Source: Lepidonotus clava (taxonomy: Eukaryota > Annelida > Polychaeta > Phyllodocida > Polynoidae). Taken from it: 64,000 nucleotides of DNA. Made by a program: the position numbers and the translations under genes. The notes under the pieces were generated by a model, which ran no database searches, had not been told where the DNA came from, and worked only from the letters and a program-made list of their open reading frames with translations. This document shows, one piece after another, positions 10,301-19,841 of this stretch; position 1 is the stretch's first letter, and every line of letters starts with the position of its first letter. The stretch lies in assembly GCA_936440205.1 (NCBI GenBank), contig OW387148.1, forward strand, positions 42,257,003 through 42,321,002, given 5' to 3'.

Positions 10301-12009
10301 ATCTGAGGGGAGTCTATTCTGATGACACCATGAGAGAGGTAATTATCTGAGGGGAGTCTATTCTGATGACACCATGAGAGAGGTAATTATCTGAGGGGAG
10401 TCTATTCTGATGATACTATGAGAGAGGTAATTATCTGAGGGGAGTCTATTCTGATGAAACCATGAGAGAGGTAACAACAAGCACTCACAAACTCAGATAC
10501 ACACAGATACACACATACAAACACACAAACACACAAACACACATACACACATACACACACAAACACACATACACAAATACACATACAAACACACAAACAC
10601 AGATACACAAATACACATACAAACACACAAACACAGATACACACATACACATACAAACACACAAACACACATACACACATACACATACAAACACACAAAC
10701 ACAGATACACACAGCTAAACACAAATACTCACAGCCACACTCAAACAGCGATACTCACAGACACAGACATAAAAATAAAGGCGCATAAATACACACAGAC
10801 AAAACTTTGAATGGCCCACAAACACACATGCACACACAAATGCACATGCACACACATACACTGTTAATACCTATCTGGTATTTATGTTTTTTTTCATTAA
10901 CTTTTAATGAAACCTTCATTTTAGTGTTTCCACTGGTACTTTTAGTTCTAGAACTAAGAAAGCAGAACAGTCTAAGCTTGATAATCAAAGTAAAGGCAGA
11001 ATGTTGGTCTTTTGCTTGTTCTAATTTTACAGTTTCAAAGACAACGGGCAGAGTCCGCCCAAAAGCTGCATCCTGATATCCAATACCTGGCCCCTGACAT
11101 CGAGGACAAACTTTCTCAGGAGATACAACCGCTCTGGTCGCATGAAATGATGAACATGGCAGACTCAGAGAAAAAGAAAATTGTGATGTCGGTTTTCAAG
11201 AAGGTAAAATAAACCAATAAAATTATGATTATATGGTGGAATATTATTCATTATGTCCAACTGTTTCAGAAATTGTGCTTTGGAAGCAGTGCAACTATAA
11301 TATTACATTTTGGCTTCATTTTTCAAAGACCTGTTGCCATTGACATCACAGTTCCCAAACATGGGTTGGTTCTATTTGTTGACAACAATGTATAAACATC
11401 TAGATCACATATTTATGTAACATTTATCTTTAACTAACATATAAATCCAAATTTGAGTTATGGATATAAATATTTTGTACATAGCGATAAGTATGTACGA
11501 CACAAATGTCCGAGAAATTTTGTATGTAATATGAATACTAAATGGTACTACACGGTTGCCGTCTGAGGAGAGAGGACCCTTTCGTACTACACATGAATAC
11601 TAATGGTGTAACTCTGACAAAGACAATGAAACATGGAAGTCAAGACTAGGTATAACTTCTTAGAATTGGCTGATCAGGCTTTGTTGTTTGTTCACATGCT
11701 TTCACTGGGTGAACAGAATTTAATTCATAACAAGGTAATCTCTGGTTTTATCATTCACAGCTGCAGCCCCACACTGCTCCAAGCCTCCATGGCCACTTGG
11801 AAGGAGGCATCACTCAGGTCCTGGACAACAAGCTGAAACGTGTTACCAACATAGCCTTAGGTGCTGGCCTGGTGCTGCTGGTGGGGCTTTTTGCAAGCAT
11901 ATCCCCAATAATCTATGCTGCCTTCCTTGAAACTGCGACTCCAACCATGGCAGCGTCCATACTTCAGAAGTTGGCAGCTGTTATACTGACGCTTTCCAAA
12001 AAAGTATAG
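1225..12009 (+). CDS. AIG1/GIMAP-type GTPase, gene 1 (start exon outside window)
   Basis: Split gene of the AIG1 (GIMAP/IAN) family, GTPases that bind GTP, assemble on membranes and act in immune-cell survival in vertebrates. Exons seen: 1225-1307, 6122-6228, 7000-7124, 8822-8929, 9192-9458, 11033-11203 and 11761-12009, all with GT..AG borders and matching phases (369 codons plus stop). In order they give a charged leader, G1 P-loop GKTGSGKS, G3 DTPG, the AIG1 box GIHGFLFVF, G4-like THGN, G5-like VENSEKT, a helical region, and a hydrophobic C-terminal segment likely to be a membrane anchor. The usual first exon starting MAYPGL (compare 32897 and 62398) is not in the window. Intron 1 holds a 4.2-kb Crypton insertion and intron 5 a 1-kb minisatellite. 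Family assignment is firm; exact splicing is inferred from consensus sites and paralogue comparison. Confidence 0.85.
1388..1612. repeat. 30-bp minisatellite, left block (about 7.5 copies)
   Basis: The unit is TTGTCAATCAAGACAATATC plus TGTACATACC, with starts at 1411, 1441, 1471, 1501, 1531, 1561 and 1591 and a partial copy before. Each unit holds a small dyad TTGTC..GACAA. Both strands read open by chance. The same array resumes in the same orientation at 5897-6045, beyond the Crypton. Confidence 0.9.
2073..2180 (+). repeat. 21-bp coding repeat (PPENPAQ), 5 copies
   Basis: Near-identical 21-bp units coding Pro-Pro-Glu-Asn-Pro-Ala-Gln lie inside Crypton exon 1. They are in frame and differ by only a few bases, so they expanded recently. 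Confidence 0.9.
2310..2380. repeat. 11-bp tandem repeat in Crypton intron
   Basis: About six copies of ACGTGATAAGT lie in the intron of the recombinase gene, just upstream of the antisense fragment at 2396-2520. Confidence 0.8.
2396..2520 (-). repeat. Inverted copy of recombinase exon inside its own intron
   Basis: Read on the - strand, this part of the intron encodes DENGCVYLENNELHSMTRQ and then GDPRHFGPKL. The + strand exon at ~3172-3300 encodes DENGYIYLEFNERHSKTRQ and then GDPRHFKPKL. The two therefore form an inverted repeat of about 125 bp with roughly a fifth of sites different. The intron transcript could pair with the exon downstream. Confidence 0.85.
4014..4120 (+). repeat. 21-bp coding repeat (IAQGPAM), 5 copies
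   Basis: Tandem units of GATAGCCCAAGGTCCGGCGAT-type sequence, 21 bp each, lie in the C-terminal tail of the Crypton recombinase. They follow shorter PPGQAAT-coding repeats at ~3945-4005. Confidence 0.85.
4360..4450 (+). repeat. 21-bp AAATCCGGGCAAAATCTAAG repeat
   Basis: Three to four short direct repeats around GAAATCCGGGCAAA directly follow the recombinase stop codon. They could be recognition or terminal repeats of the element, but this is not established. Confidence 0.7.
4512..5740. other. Non-coding right part of the Crypton, with internal duplications
   Basis: Two diverged copies of a ~230-bp module (from ~4512 and ~4799) share TATATAAGAA, AGAAAGTTG and repeated GTTGCAGG words. A second pair (~5358-5430 and ~5613-5690) shares ATAGTTCCA and GGGCTGGTCGAATAAAT. 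No open frame here looks like a protein. Confidence 0.55.
5740..5887. repeat. Long palindrome (~146 bp), near-perfect hairpin
   Basis: The left arm GGATACGGATGGGCGGATAA (from 5761) is mirrored by the right arm ending CCGCCCATCCGTATCC (to ~5866). The arms are about 55 bp with few mismatches and extend weakly through ACAAAACCGG / CCAGTTTTGT. The tip is a small GTCCTTCGGAC stem. It abuts the minisatellite that resumes at 5897, so it marks the right end of the inserted block. Confidence 0.9.
5897..6045. repeat. 30-bp minisatellite, right block (about 5 copies)
   Basis: The same unit and orientation as 1388-1612, with unit starts near 5903, 5933, 5963, 5993 and 6023. It is the continuation of the array interrupted by the Crypton. 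Confidence 0.9.
6122..6228 (+). CDS. Gene 1 exon b: G1 P-loop
   Basis: The acceptor ends at 6121 and the donor GTAGGT starts at 6229. It encodes LVLLGKTGSGKSSVGNLIL, then GDKLFATSNRPT. The canonical P-loop GxxxxGKS is intact. Entry phase 2 and exit phase 1 match the 95-bp exons of gene 2. The intron that follows (6229-6999) holds nothing I recognise. Confidence 0.9.
7000..7124 (+). CDS. Gene 1 exon c: G3 motif
   Basis: 125 bp between TTCAACAG and GTAGGT. It encodes DFEGVRLRVIDTPGLFDTGK and on to TELAK. DTPG is the Mg/gamma-phosphate-sensing G3 motif. The length is identical to the matching exons at 39812 and 43173. Confidence 0.92.
7315..8040 (-). mobile_element. Dispersed repeat family R, copy 1 (solo-LTR-like fossil)
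   Basis: On the - strand it starts TGCACTGAGGTAG and ends AAACACTAGCA, a TG..CA-bounded block of ~726 bp. Shared landmarks are the segments around TGTGGAATATC, CTCACAGACT, CACCAGATGTCAC and TCTAGTGACCTTTC. Related copies lie near 35318, 35949, 44712, 55506 and (opposite strand) 59855. No coding region is seen. It may be a solo LTR of an old element; the family is unidentified. Confidence 0.5.
8822..8929 (+). CDS. Gene 1 exon d: AIG1 box
   Basis: 108 bp, phase 0 to phase 0. It encodes VCDRFCHGIHGFLFVFNMGS then PRFTDQESQVFEIITQ. The GxHGFLFVF stretch is the conserved hydrophobic AIG1 box between G3 and G4. The upstream intron from 8041 to 8821 shows no recognisable element. Confidence 0.92.
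9192..9458 (+). CDS. Gene 1 exon e: G4/G5 region
   Basis: 267 bp, 89 codons. It encodes HCFVIITHGN (G4-like), a lysine-rich helix, VIAVENSEKTVFG (G5-like) and TEQRQQIIRMI. The donor GAG|GTAATT at 9458/9459 is the sequence copied 23 times in the adjoining array. Confidence 0.92.
9459..10470. repeat. 44-bp minisatellite, exactly 23 copies, each carrying the exon e splice donor
   Basis: The unit begins GTAATTATCTGAGGGGAGTC and ends GATGACACCATGAGAGAG. 1012 bp divide exactly into 23 units of 44 bp. Each unit repeats the last ~31 bp of exon e followed by its donor, so GAG|GTAATT recurs at every junction until the last, which reads GAG|GTAACA. The variants (ACCCTG, AACATG with GGAGAG, ACTATG) show a second-level period: units 5-8 recur as units 15-18, a 440-bp step. 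Confidence 0.97.
10480..10860. repeat. CA-rich microsatellite
   Basis: An impure (CA)n tract with CACACATA, ACACAAAC and ACACAGAT variants, roughly 380 bp, follows the 44-bp array. Long open frames on both strands here are artefacts of the repeat. Confidence 0.95.
11033..11203 (+). CDS. Gene 1 exon f: helical C-terminal region
   Basis: 171 bp, 57 codons, acceptor TTTTACAG and donor GTAAAA. It encodes FQRQRAESAQKLHPDI, then LAPDIEDKLSQEI. It is the same length as, and similar to, the exon at 48727-48897. It lies after the G domain in the family's variable region. Confidence 0.85.
11761..12009 (+). CDS. Gene 1 exon g: C-terminal membrane anchor and stop
   Basis: The acceptor CATTCACAG ends at 11760. 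After a short amphipathic stretch (VLDNKLKRVT) it encodes a strongly hydrophobic segment, IALGAGLVLLVGLFASIS, and a second hydrophobic stretch, ending KKV and a TAG stop. This fits the C-terminal membrane anchors of several GIMAPs. Confidence 0.85.
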   Translation: MQPHTAPSLHGHLEGGITQVLDNKLKRVTNIALGAGLVLLVGLFASISPIIYAAFLETATPTMAASILQKLAAVILTLSKKV

Positions 12010-12769
12010 TTACACTAAGAGATGTGACACGAACCATTGTCATTGTGTTTTTTTCAGAGTGTCATTGAAGATGGTGAGAGCCCATGCAAACCATCATGAC
12101 ACCATCTCTTTTGACATTTTTGTGACATAATGTGGTTGTTGACATTGCGAAAAATGCTGAAAGAGATTACGTCACCAGTTGTAACCAACGACAGGGTGAA
12201 CAGACACATTGTCAATATAGAATGCTTGGCTTGAGCTAAGGATCAATCGATATATGAACATCTATCATGCCATTGTATAGCCATTTACAGAATCCAAATA
12301 TACACTGTAGAAAAGCTGTTTATTTTTACAATGATATTGACATATTATTATTATGTTTGTCACTATAAATTTAGTTACAAAATACTAGCAACAATAATAG
12401 TTGTTTTAAATTTCTGTTGATTTTGAGTTCAAATCAATATCTAGTGCCTCCTACTTAACCATGCTAACTTGTGTTCTTCATTGCATCTTTATGTAATTCG
12501 CTTCTTATTTAATGTTAAACTTGAAAGTCATTCTCTGTTTAAAGCCTAAATAATATGTATTTAGAACTCAAATGTTACTGTACATTCTCCACTGATGATT
12601 AAGATGGAGGTACAAACATCTCCTGCACTTGAAGTGTTAAGACTTTTAAATTATGATAAAGGTTTTAAAGAGCGCACAATGTATCAATTCCTCTTCACAA
12701 AGCTTAATCCCAGTTAATCTTGCTAAATTGAATATCTTCGTTTCTAATGCAATTCAGATCTAATGTTCA
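12010..12769. other. Gene 1 3' flank / intergenic, nothing recognised
   Basis: AT-rich sequence after the gene 1 stop, presumably including the 3' UTR. No gene, RNA or repeat was recognised. Confidence 0.5.
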
Positions 12770-13057
12770 TTAAGGCCATATTCCACATACCGAAAGTACG
12801 CACCACCTATATTGAGCCTCTCCATAGCAACGTTCCATACTGGCCGCCCATAATTTCGGCACAAAATTGGCCGCCGAAATTGCAAAATCGGCCGCCAAAA
12901 ATGCGTTATTGGCAGCCTGTCCAAAATCGGCAGGAAAAATTTACCAACATGTTCGTAAATTTTATCGGCAAGGCTGCCGAAAGTATATCTGAACTGCCGA
13001 AAATATATCGGCCTGAAATCGGCAGTGCACTTTCTCTATGTTGAATACGGCCTTTAA
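12770..13057. mobile_element. MITE with TTAA ends, piggyBac-like target
   Basis: Terminal inverted repeats TTAAGGCCATATTCCACAT and ATGTTGAATACGGCCTTTAA pair with few mismatches, bounded by TTAA on both sides as in piggyBac insertions. The inside has repeated AAAATCGGCCGCC words. About 288 bp, no coding region. Confidence 0.75.
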
Positions 13058-14067
13058 TTGTGATCTGCTTTTTTGAACAATCACATTCATCTAAGGAAAT
13101 TATGTCAAATATTCTAGAAACATACTGTATTCCTTCCCATAATATACCGATATACTTAGACTCCTACATCATGTTATCAATATGATTTGTCATATGTGTT
13201 TGCTTGTGAGGGATTTTTTAGGTACAAGCTATCAGTGGTGCCTCTGCAAATTGTTTCTTCCATACGACCAACGAGTATATATCTGTCTATACTCATTGAT
13301 ATGACACAATCCTCCTGAACGAGCAGTTAATTGTGCAAATATTTAAATTAGGAATGAGGATAGTAAGCGACAAATGAATATTCCGACTAATTTCAAACTG
13401 ACAAGGGGTAGACAAATTTGTTGGGATGTTGATTTTTATTTTGGGAGGTGGGGGATGGGGGGTGGGGACAATTATGGATCAATTTTAGGACTAAAAGGAC
13501 CAATTGCCAAACTGATTCACAACCGACAAAAAAATCATTGGTCCTAAATTTGGTTTGCTACTGCTTTTTCGTAGTTTCGGAGAGTGTTGCATCATGGATC
13601 ATTGGCTTAAGTTCACCTCACCAGTAACCAGCATTTGTAGGGTTGAGCCATGAATCCATTTGGTCTAAATTTAATGTAATGCTGTGATAAGGAAACAAGG
13701 GAACCAATCATTTTCATCAAGGCTTCTAAGATGTGTTCCTATTGGAAGAAATGGATTTTACTTTTTTGAATTTAAAAAAAACGAAAGAAATTGATATATA
13801 GTATGTATTATCCAAGCAATTTTCTAAGCCACCTGTCATTTACTTACTTTTTATAGCTTTGGTTAACATTGAAAACCGGCCAGGATGACAGCATTCCCAA
13901 TAGTGAGCACACAGAGTCAGGCATGATCATTAACTGAATACTTCTGAAACATCCTTGTTTTAATGGCACTCATTAATGACCCTCATTAACAAGAACTGGT
14001 TGGGTTGAACAGCAATAACTTGGGCTTATGTTTTGAGTTTTAGTGCCTCCTGAGGTGACTTAGGCAT
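13058..14067. other. Intergenic, nothing recognised
   Basis: No supported gene. A short inverted pair (AAAGGACCAATTG.. / ..ATTGGTCCTAAA) near 13494-13548 may be a small decayed element. Confidence 0.4.
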
Positions 14068-14338
14068 AAAGCCCTATACCCACTAGGCGATTTTACCAAT
14101 GACGGGTGACTACACAAGAAGTAAATAGCCGCCACAATCGCCCAGTGATCATAATCGGTGGGTGATTTCACGCGGGTATAGTGCGAGATCAGGGAATGGA
14201 TGCAGATTGACAGGATCTGTGGGAAAATCATCGGAAAAAAATCAAAATTGCTTAATATGACAGTCGCCCGGTGATGACAACGCCCATTCTCCCAGCGGCC
14301 CGGTGCCTGGCAATGGTAAAATCAACTAGTGGGGCTTA
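14068..14338. mobile_element. MITE family M1, copy 1
   Basis: The left end AAAGCCCTATACCCACTAGG and the inverted right end (TAGTGGGGCTTA) form the terminal repeats; both continue into GATTTTACCA. A second copy lies at 34745-34962. Non-coding, about 270 bp. Confidence 0.8.
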
Positions 14339-14597
14339 AGTTTTACAAAACCACTCTATACAAAGACGTCTAATAACAGCGCACCGGCACCTCTTAGTTA
14401 GGCCAGAGCTTGGGGGAAAATGTTACTGTTCCAGTTTACACAGAATAAACCAGGAAGGTTTGTCTAACCTTGCGTCTGAGTCATGATTTATACAAATGCT
14501 ATAAATAGTATTCTGCTGGCCCCCATGGTCATTCATGTGGCAGAAATTTAGGCACATACCCCATAGGTGACAATTCAGAAAATATATGGTTTTCCCA

Positions 14598-14884
14598 ATA
14601 AGAAGTTTAGTAAAATATTAAAATATAATAAATATGTTGAAAAGTACCAGAAAACTACATAGTAAAATCTTTCCTCATTTTCCTTATTTTGTACACAAAG
14701 ACAATTCTGAAACTTCAATGTAGTTGCAGCATGCTCCAACATAAGAAGTTTAGTAAAATATTGAAAATATAATAAATATGTTGAAAAGTACCAGAAAACT
14801 ACATGGTAAAATCTTTCCTCATTTTCCTTATTTTGTACACAAAGACAATTCTGAAACTTCAATGTAGTTGCAGCATGCTCCAAC
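14598..14884. repeat. Tandem duplication, 143-bp unit x2
   Basis: ATAAGAAGTTTAGTAAAATA starts both copies (14598 and 14741). The copies differ by only a few bases plus one indel, so the duplication is recent. Both strands look non-coding. Confidence 0.93.
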
Positions 14885-15301
14885 ATTTTCTCCTTTAACA
14901 ATAACATAATTATTTTTAATTGTCTTGGTGCATAATTAGCATAATTCTCTCATTTAGGACAAAAATGAGAGGTACTTTCAATTTAATCTAAAGCAATTAT
15001 GTAACGTACAGAACCAAGCTTTAATGCAGTCCCATTTTATCCAAATGAGTTTTTGATCATAAAATGAAAAATTATTTAATAATGCTCGAGCCCAAAGGGC
15101 AAGTGTATTATTTCAGCACCTGTATCACTATGAGTGAAAGAAAGGATCTTCTGTCATAAGGACCTTTACAAGCTGCTGAATTCAATTTATTATGTACAAC
15201 TACAATAATATATGTATAGCATAGTGAGCCCCCCATTATTTAGAAGGACTCCCAAGGTCGGTATTACTAGTGACACTCTGCTGCATTGACACCTCCGTAC
15301 A

Positions 15302-15436
15302 TCTCACAGTTATCATTTCTGGCCAAAGGGTGATTTGCTGCAGAGTGTACTAGTAGTAGTGCTTTATTACTTCCCTCAGTCCAATGTCCACTCTGTGGCA
15401 AATCACCCTCTGCATCAAAAATGATAATCGTGAGAA
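15302..15436. repeat. Inverted repeat, ~45-bp arms
   Basis: TCTCACAGTTATCATTT...GGGTGATTTGC (15302-15346) is mirrored at 15390-15436 by GCAAATCACCCTCTGCAT...ATGATAATCGTGAGA, with a ~44-bp loop. A likely foldback element; more GC-rich sequence with short dyads follows to about 15540. Confidence 0.8.
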
Positions 15437-15734
15437 CTAGGGTCAAGAATGGCAAAATGGCAGAGTGCCCAACGCCTTGACCATGTCTCAGAGTCTCCTC
15501 ACCAGACAGTGGGCACTGTGGTTCTGCCCTTCTTTGTACTTTTGCAATATTCATCAAAACTACAAGCAGTAAGCAAATAAAATTAAGCTTGGAACCCTGT
15601 GATGGTAAAACATATATCAAATTTTTCATTCCTTAAAGATTTCAATTTTTTATTATCTAATGAAAAGTATAAGTTATTTCTTCCCATAGGAACCTATTGA
15701 TAACAAGTATGCATGACCACAGGTCTGCCAGCTG

Positions 15735-15800
15735 CCCCAATAGGGTAGTGGTTAGGCTGTGGCTCTGTGAATCCAAGGGTCTATGTTTTGTTCCTTAGTT
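15735..15800 (+). mobile_element. Possible tRNA-derived SINE head
   Basis: GGGTAGTGGTTAGGC resembles a tRNA A-box region, and a weak B-box-like stretch follows about 30 bp later. No cloverleaf is convincing, so it is more likely a decayed SINE than a tRNA gene. Confidence 0.35.
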
Positions 15801-16653
15801 GTGCACATTGGCTGCCAAAGCTTTTCATCAATTCCAAATTTGGTTTTTCTGGCAGTCTATTTAAACTACAAAATTAGAGACTGTATGTGCATTATTTGAG
15901 AACACCAGGGCATTATCTGAGGCCACCAGTACATCATCACCGTAGCAGTGCATTATGAACTGAGAATTCATGAAAAAAACAAAAGAAATTTGAGAGAGCA
16001 TGGTTTAATAGTTGTGGTAGGCACACTGATAAAAAGGTTTGAAACAGCTCCCCACCTTTTCTGCCAACATACCTCAGGGAACGGTGGGAGAGAATAAGCA
16101 ACTGAATAGTGGTGTTGTTTTTGTGCATTCATCTTTAGGGAGACCTTTAAGATTTAAAAGACATGTTATTCAAAATACATGCACCTATAAGCCCCTTATC
16201 TAAGCTATGGCTTAAATATGGGTTACTCAGAAAAATGAATACATATCATGCTATAACAATGTTTATTATATGAATGTCTTAGTGAACCACATGTTACAAA
16301 CATTTTTACTCATCATATTTTGTAAAATGATAGAATTATATAACAGAAAGTAGGTATTGTCCATGGGAGATATATATGTCCATGTAAACTATCTCATCCT
16401 AACCCTAACCCACTATCTTTTAGCTTTGATATATGACAGTACACTTATGACACCCTGTTTCTGAGGCAGTGTCATAACTTGGTTGATTGATCATAAGTCT
16501 TCATGACACTGGTTCAACAGAGACTTCTTTGTAGGGTGGATATTTCATGAGGGACCCTTTGTCCCTTACTATAATGATAATGAGAAAATTATCTTTTTTT
16601 ACTTTATTCAAGGTCCTTGTATACCCAATAATGAATAGATGTTCGAGTTGAAC

Positions 16654-16722
16654 AGAGGTCTCTGTGGCCTAGTGGTCATAATGTTAGACTCATAATTATG
16701 TGAAAGGTCTGTGGTCATCCAA
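16654..16722 (+). mobile_element. tRNA-derived SINE head
   Basis: TGTGGCCTAGTGGTCATAAT, then GTTAGACTCATAATT and AGGTCTGTGGTCATCC, follows the spacing of A box, anticodon arm and B box of a tRNA. The B box is degraded, so this is a SINE remnant rather than a tRNA gene. Confidence 0.5.
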
Positions 16723-17151
16723 AACGTGACTTCAATTTTTTTTTATTTGGCAAATCTTCCCTTAATCACAAAAGAAACCTTTTTAATATATCACAAGACT
16801 TAACTAAGGGGCTTCATGGTTCCATAAGTACATATGTCTTAAGTCAACTATCTGAGAAACACGAATCAAGATAAGTTAAAGAAGAACAGCTTTGTTTTCT
16901 GCATAGGAGAGCAACTATGTGTCAGACCCAGAAACACAAGTGTAATAAGCACATCATAAAAGTAGAATTGATAAAGATATGATACACTTAGGAAACCATG
17001 GAACCCCCCATACATGCCATAACATGCTATAACATTATTTATCCATCGATATGTATCCTTCTCCAAGGGAAAATGCGTTATTTGTCATCATTTTAATGTT
17101 TTTGGACTTCTAAAAACTAAAAAAGTTCCAGGTGGTGGTCTGAATGTAAGT

Positions 17152-18234
17152 TTAAATGATATGTTGACCTATGTATTGTGCAAAAAGCCAACTATTTTTG
17201 GGAAATGGAAGTACAGGATCTAGATCCAAGTCATGTTTTGAAGCCATCCAGGCATATCCCAATTGCTGAAATACTGACTGGCAGTTATTTTGTAGAGTTT
17301 TTATCTTTGTCCAACTTAGTTCCTTAGTCCAAGCCTTCCATACAGCTGAGGAGTTTCTGTGTGTGCTGTATGTGCCACCCTTTTTAATGTGTGTAGAAGA
17401 ATCAATCCACCTATGTACTTCAGGGGTAATATTAAGTCCGACCCGGCTAAATATGATGCCAGCCATTTTTAATGGGTCATGAGCTATATCCTCATACCTA
17501 ATAAGGTGGTAATTATTTTTGAAAGAAGGATTTTGTAATAAGAGATCTCTAATGCCATCAACTAAAATTTTCATTTCACTACACATTTCCTCTGGATGTA
17601 CCTTTCCGAAAGTGTCATCCACATTATCTATAGAATTCAATCTACCTCGTGGATCTCGCACTAAATGAATTATTGTGATGTTCTCATTTAGAAGCTTGCG
17701 TATAGTAATGATGTTGAAGATGCGAATAGTTTTGATTGCTGTATGTTTATAGGTCTTACAAATGTTGCTAATAGCAGTAGTATTAAGTTCTCTACATTTA
17801 TGTACAGTTATTATTTCTCCTGGTTCATTTGATTGATGAACTTTTGTACATAATATTTCATAGAGTTTCCTGAGAGGCTTATCCTGATTGAGAAAGGTAC
17901 CATCCATCTGACAATGAAAAATCTTGAGCAAATCCATTGTTGCTTGATCAGCATTTTCAAAAATATGACTATTGAGGTAAAATGGCTCAAAGACATAGAA
18001 CACGTCTGGGTGATGGTTGAAGAGGTCTCCTACAAAGGAAGAGCCTGACCTATATCTTGTAAGAATCAGGATCTTTACTGGAGATTTATGCTTCATGGAT
18101 GATTGTGATTTGTTTGATTCCATAGTGGGTCCATTGTCAAAGAAAAGTGACTTAATGAAAATATTGTAATATGCAAAGAGGACAATGCAACCAAGTGAAA
18201 TGAAGGTAATACGTATGTTAATTACTCCAGACAT
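17152..18234 (-). CDS. Carbohydrate sulfotransferase (CHST1/2/4/5-like, Golgi)
   Basis: A single open frame of 360 residues. Enzymes of this family transfer sulfate from PAPS to the 6-position of galactose or N-acetylglucosamine on glycans in the Golgi lumen. Residues ~9-27 form one hydrophobic segment near the N-terminus, giving a type II membrane protein. The 5'-phosphosulfate-binding loop is TRYRSGSSFVGDLF (~59-72) and the 3'-phosphate-binding motif is LVRDPRGRLNSI (~191-202). Further family marks are VFEPF (~81), YEDIAHDP (~245) and the C-terminal QLGY. Several N-glycosylation sequons are present (NTT, NIT, NSS). The length is close to the 360-410 residues usual in the family. It lies alone on the - strand between two GTPase genes. 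Coding is in one exon, as is common here; 5' UTR exons would not be visible. The substrate cannot be told from sequence. Confidence 0.93.
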   Translation of the reverse strand: MSGVINIRITFISLGCIVLFAYYNIFIKSLFFDNGPTMESNKSQSSMKHKSPVKILILTRYRSGSSFVGDLFNHHPDVFYVFEPFYLNSHIFENADQATMDLLKIFHCQMDGTFLNQDKPLRKLYEILCTKVHQSNEPGEIITVHKCRELNTTAISNICKTYKHTAIKTIRIFNIITIRKLLNENITIIHLVRDPRGRLNSIDNVDDTFGKVHPEEMCSEMKILVDGIRDLLLQNPSFKNNYHLIRYEDIAHDPLKMAGIIFSRVGLNITPEVHRWIDSSTHIKKGGTYSTHRNSSAVWKAWTKELSWTKIKTLQNNCQSVFQQLGYAWMASKHDLDLDPVLPFPKNSWLFAQYIGQHII

Positions 18235-19841
18235 CTCGTTGAATCCTTTTCTTCTATAACTGGATGAATACGTTATTGCTGGAGAAAAGACAGAAATGAA
18301 GTGTTAATGCAATGTGGACAAGACTACAAAGTTCTACTAAGATAAAACCAGGGAGTAACAAAAATTTACCTGGTCGACATATCATTTCATGAAGAAGATT
18401 CAGATTCTGATCACAAAACAGTATGTACAACGTGGCTACAAGGTTGTATTTTGGTTATCTTCTAAGAGACGTGCCAGCAATGTTGCCTCAATGTGAAAGT
18501 ACAACGTTGCATGGTGACGTGCTGACAACATTAAGATATTACGTTGGACACATTGTCCATGCAACATTATTCTAACCACGTTGTACACACGTCGTATACA
18601 ATGGCGAGAACTCATGGAGGATTACTTCATCTTTGCCAAGGACGATGGGGATCAGAGGGGGAGGACGATCCTACCCTGTCTGAGAAGGAGATCCCGGGGA
18701 GGAAGAAGATGAGCCCTTGATTATCCTGGATCTGACAGAGCAACTGCTGCAGGAGGAGACTGACAGCTGCAAAAACTTTAGGTAGGCCATGCTTGTTTGT
18801 GACTTGTGATCAAAATTATCCGAGTTGTGTCGCTTTCAAATTGGTATAAATATAGAACCGTTAGACCTGTCCTGCCATCAAAAGTTGCCCAAGCATGTTT
18901 TCTAAGATATTCCATAGTTATTGTCATGATTCTAACTGTCTTTAGGTTCAAAATCAACATTTTACTGAAAGTACAACGCTGTGACCTAGTTAATGGCATC
19001 TCTCATGTTTACCATGGACAGCGTCAGCTGTTACACTCTCTGAGGCCTGATCAAAAATTCTTAGCAGCCATCTCATGAACCTAATTCAATCTATAAGGGT
19101 GCCCCCACATATCTTAGACATTAATATGTTTAGTGCTTGTGTAAGTACCACAACAGCCCATGTTCTGTCAAGTTCTCAACGGCGGAGCGTCTTGACAAAC
19201 GGCAGGAGGTCCCCCAGCTGACTCCAGGTGCGGCCAATATCCATATGCTATTAATGGTCTTAAAGACAGATAGTTATGCATCTATAATACTGGTATGACC
19301 ACCTAGAGGCTGTAAATTTACATTGACATGTGACACTGACATAAGATTTTAGGCCAAGTAACCTTGGCGACCTCGGGAGTAGACCCCAGCATACAGTTCT
19401 TAGAATTGTTTTTTTTTCTCCCAAAGTTGGTTGCTCGTACATCACTAATGTTCTGTGTCAGATTTCCATTCCAGGGGAGAAGGACATGTTCCTGTTGGGC
19501 ATTAAAAGTGCTTGTACTAACACCTCAGCACGGCTGTCGACCTGGAAGAAGGGGCCAAAGGGCAAGGGTGAGAGGCAGCACCAACAGAGCCACTACACCA
19601 TCGGGGGCAAGAAGGTCTGCTGGGACACCCTGCTCTTTCTCTACAGGTAATTATTCATCTCTGCAGCTAACATTTCCTTTCTAAGTAGTTCCCAAGCCTG
19701 TGTTCTGCTGTAACTTATTAACATATAACATTTTTCATTACATGACTATAGACTACCTGTCCTACAATTATATGTCTGAATGCAACCTGTTATGTCAAAG
19801 CTTATTCTATTCCAAGTAAGTTTTATGTTCTTGTTTTTCAG

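Noticed and set aside
10402-10788. Cys/Val-rich and Thr/His-rich open frames
   Set aside because: Translations of the CA microsatellite.
15267-15629. 120-codon - strand frame
   Set aside because: It runs through the 15302-15436 hairpin and shows no domain.
16654-16722. Functional tRNA gene
   Set aside because: The B box and acceptor pairing are degraded; better explained as a SINE head.
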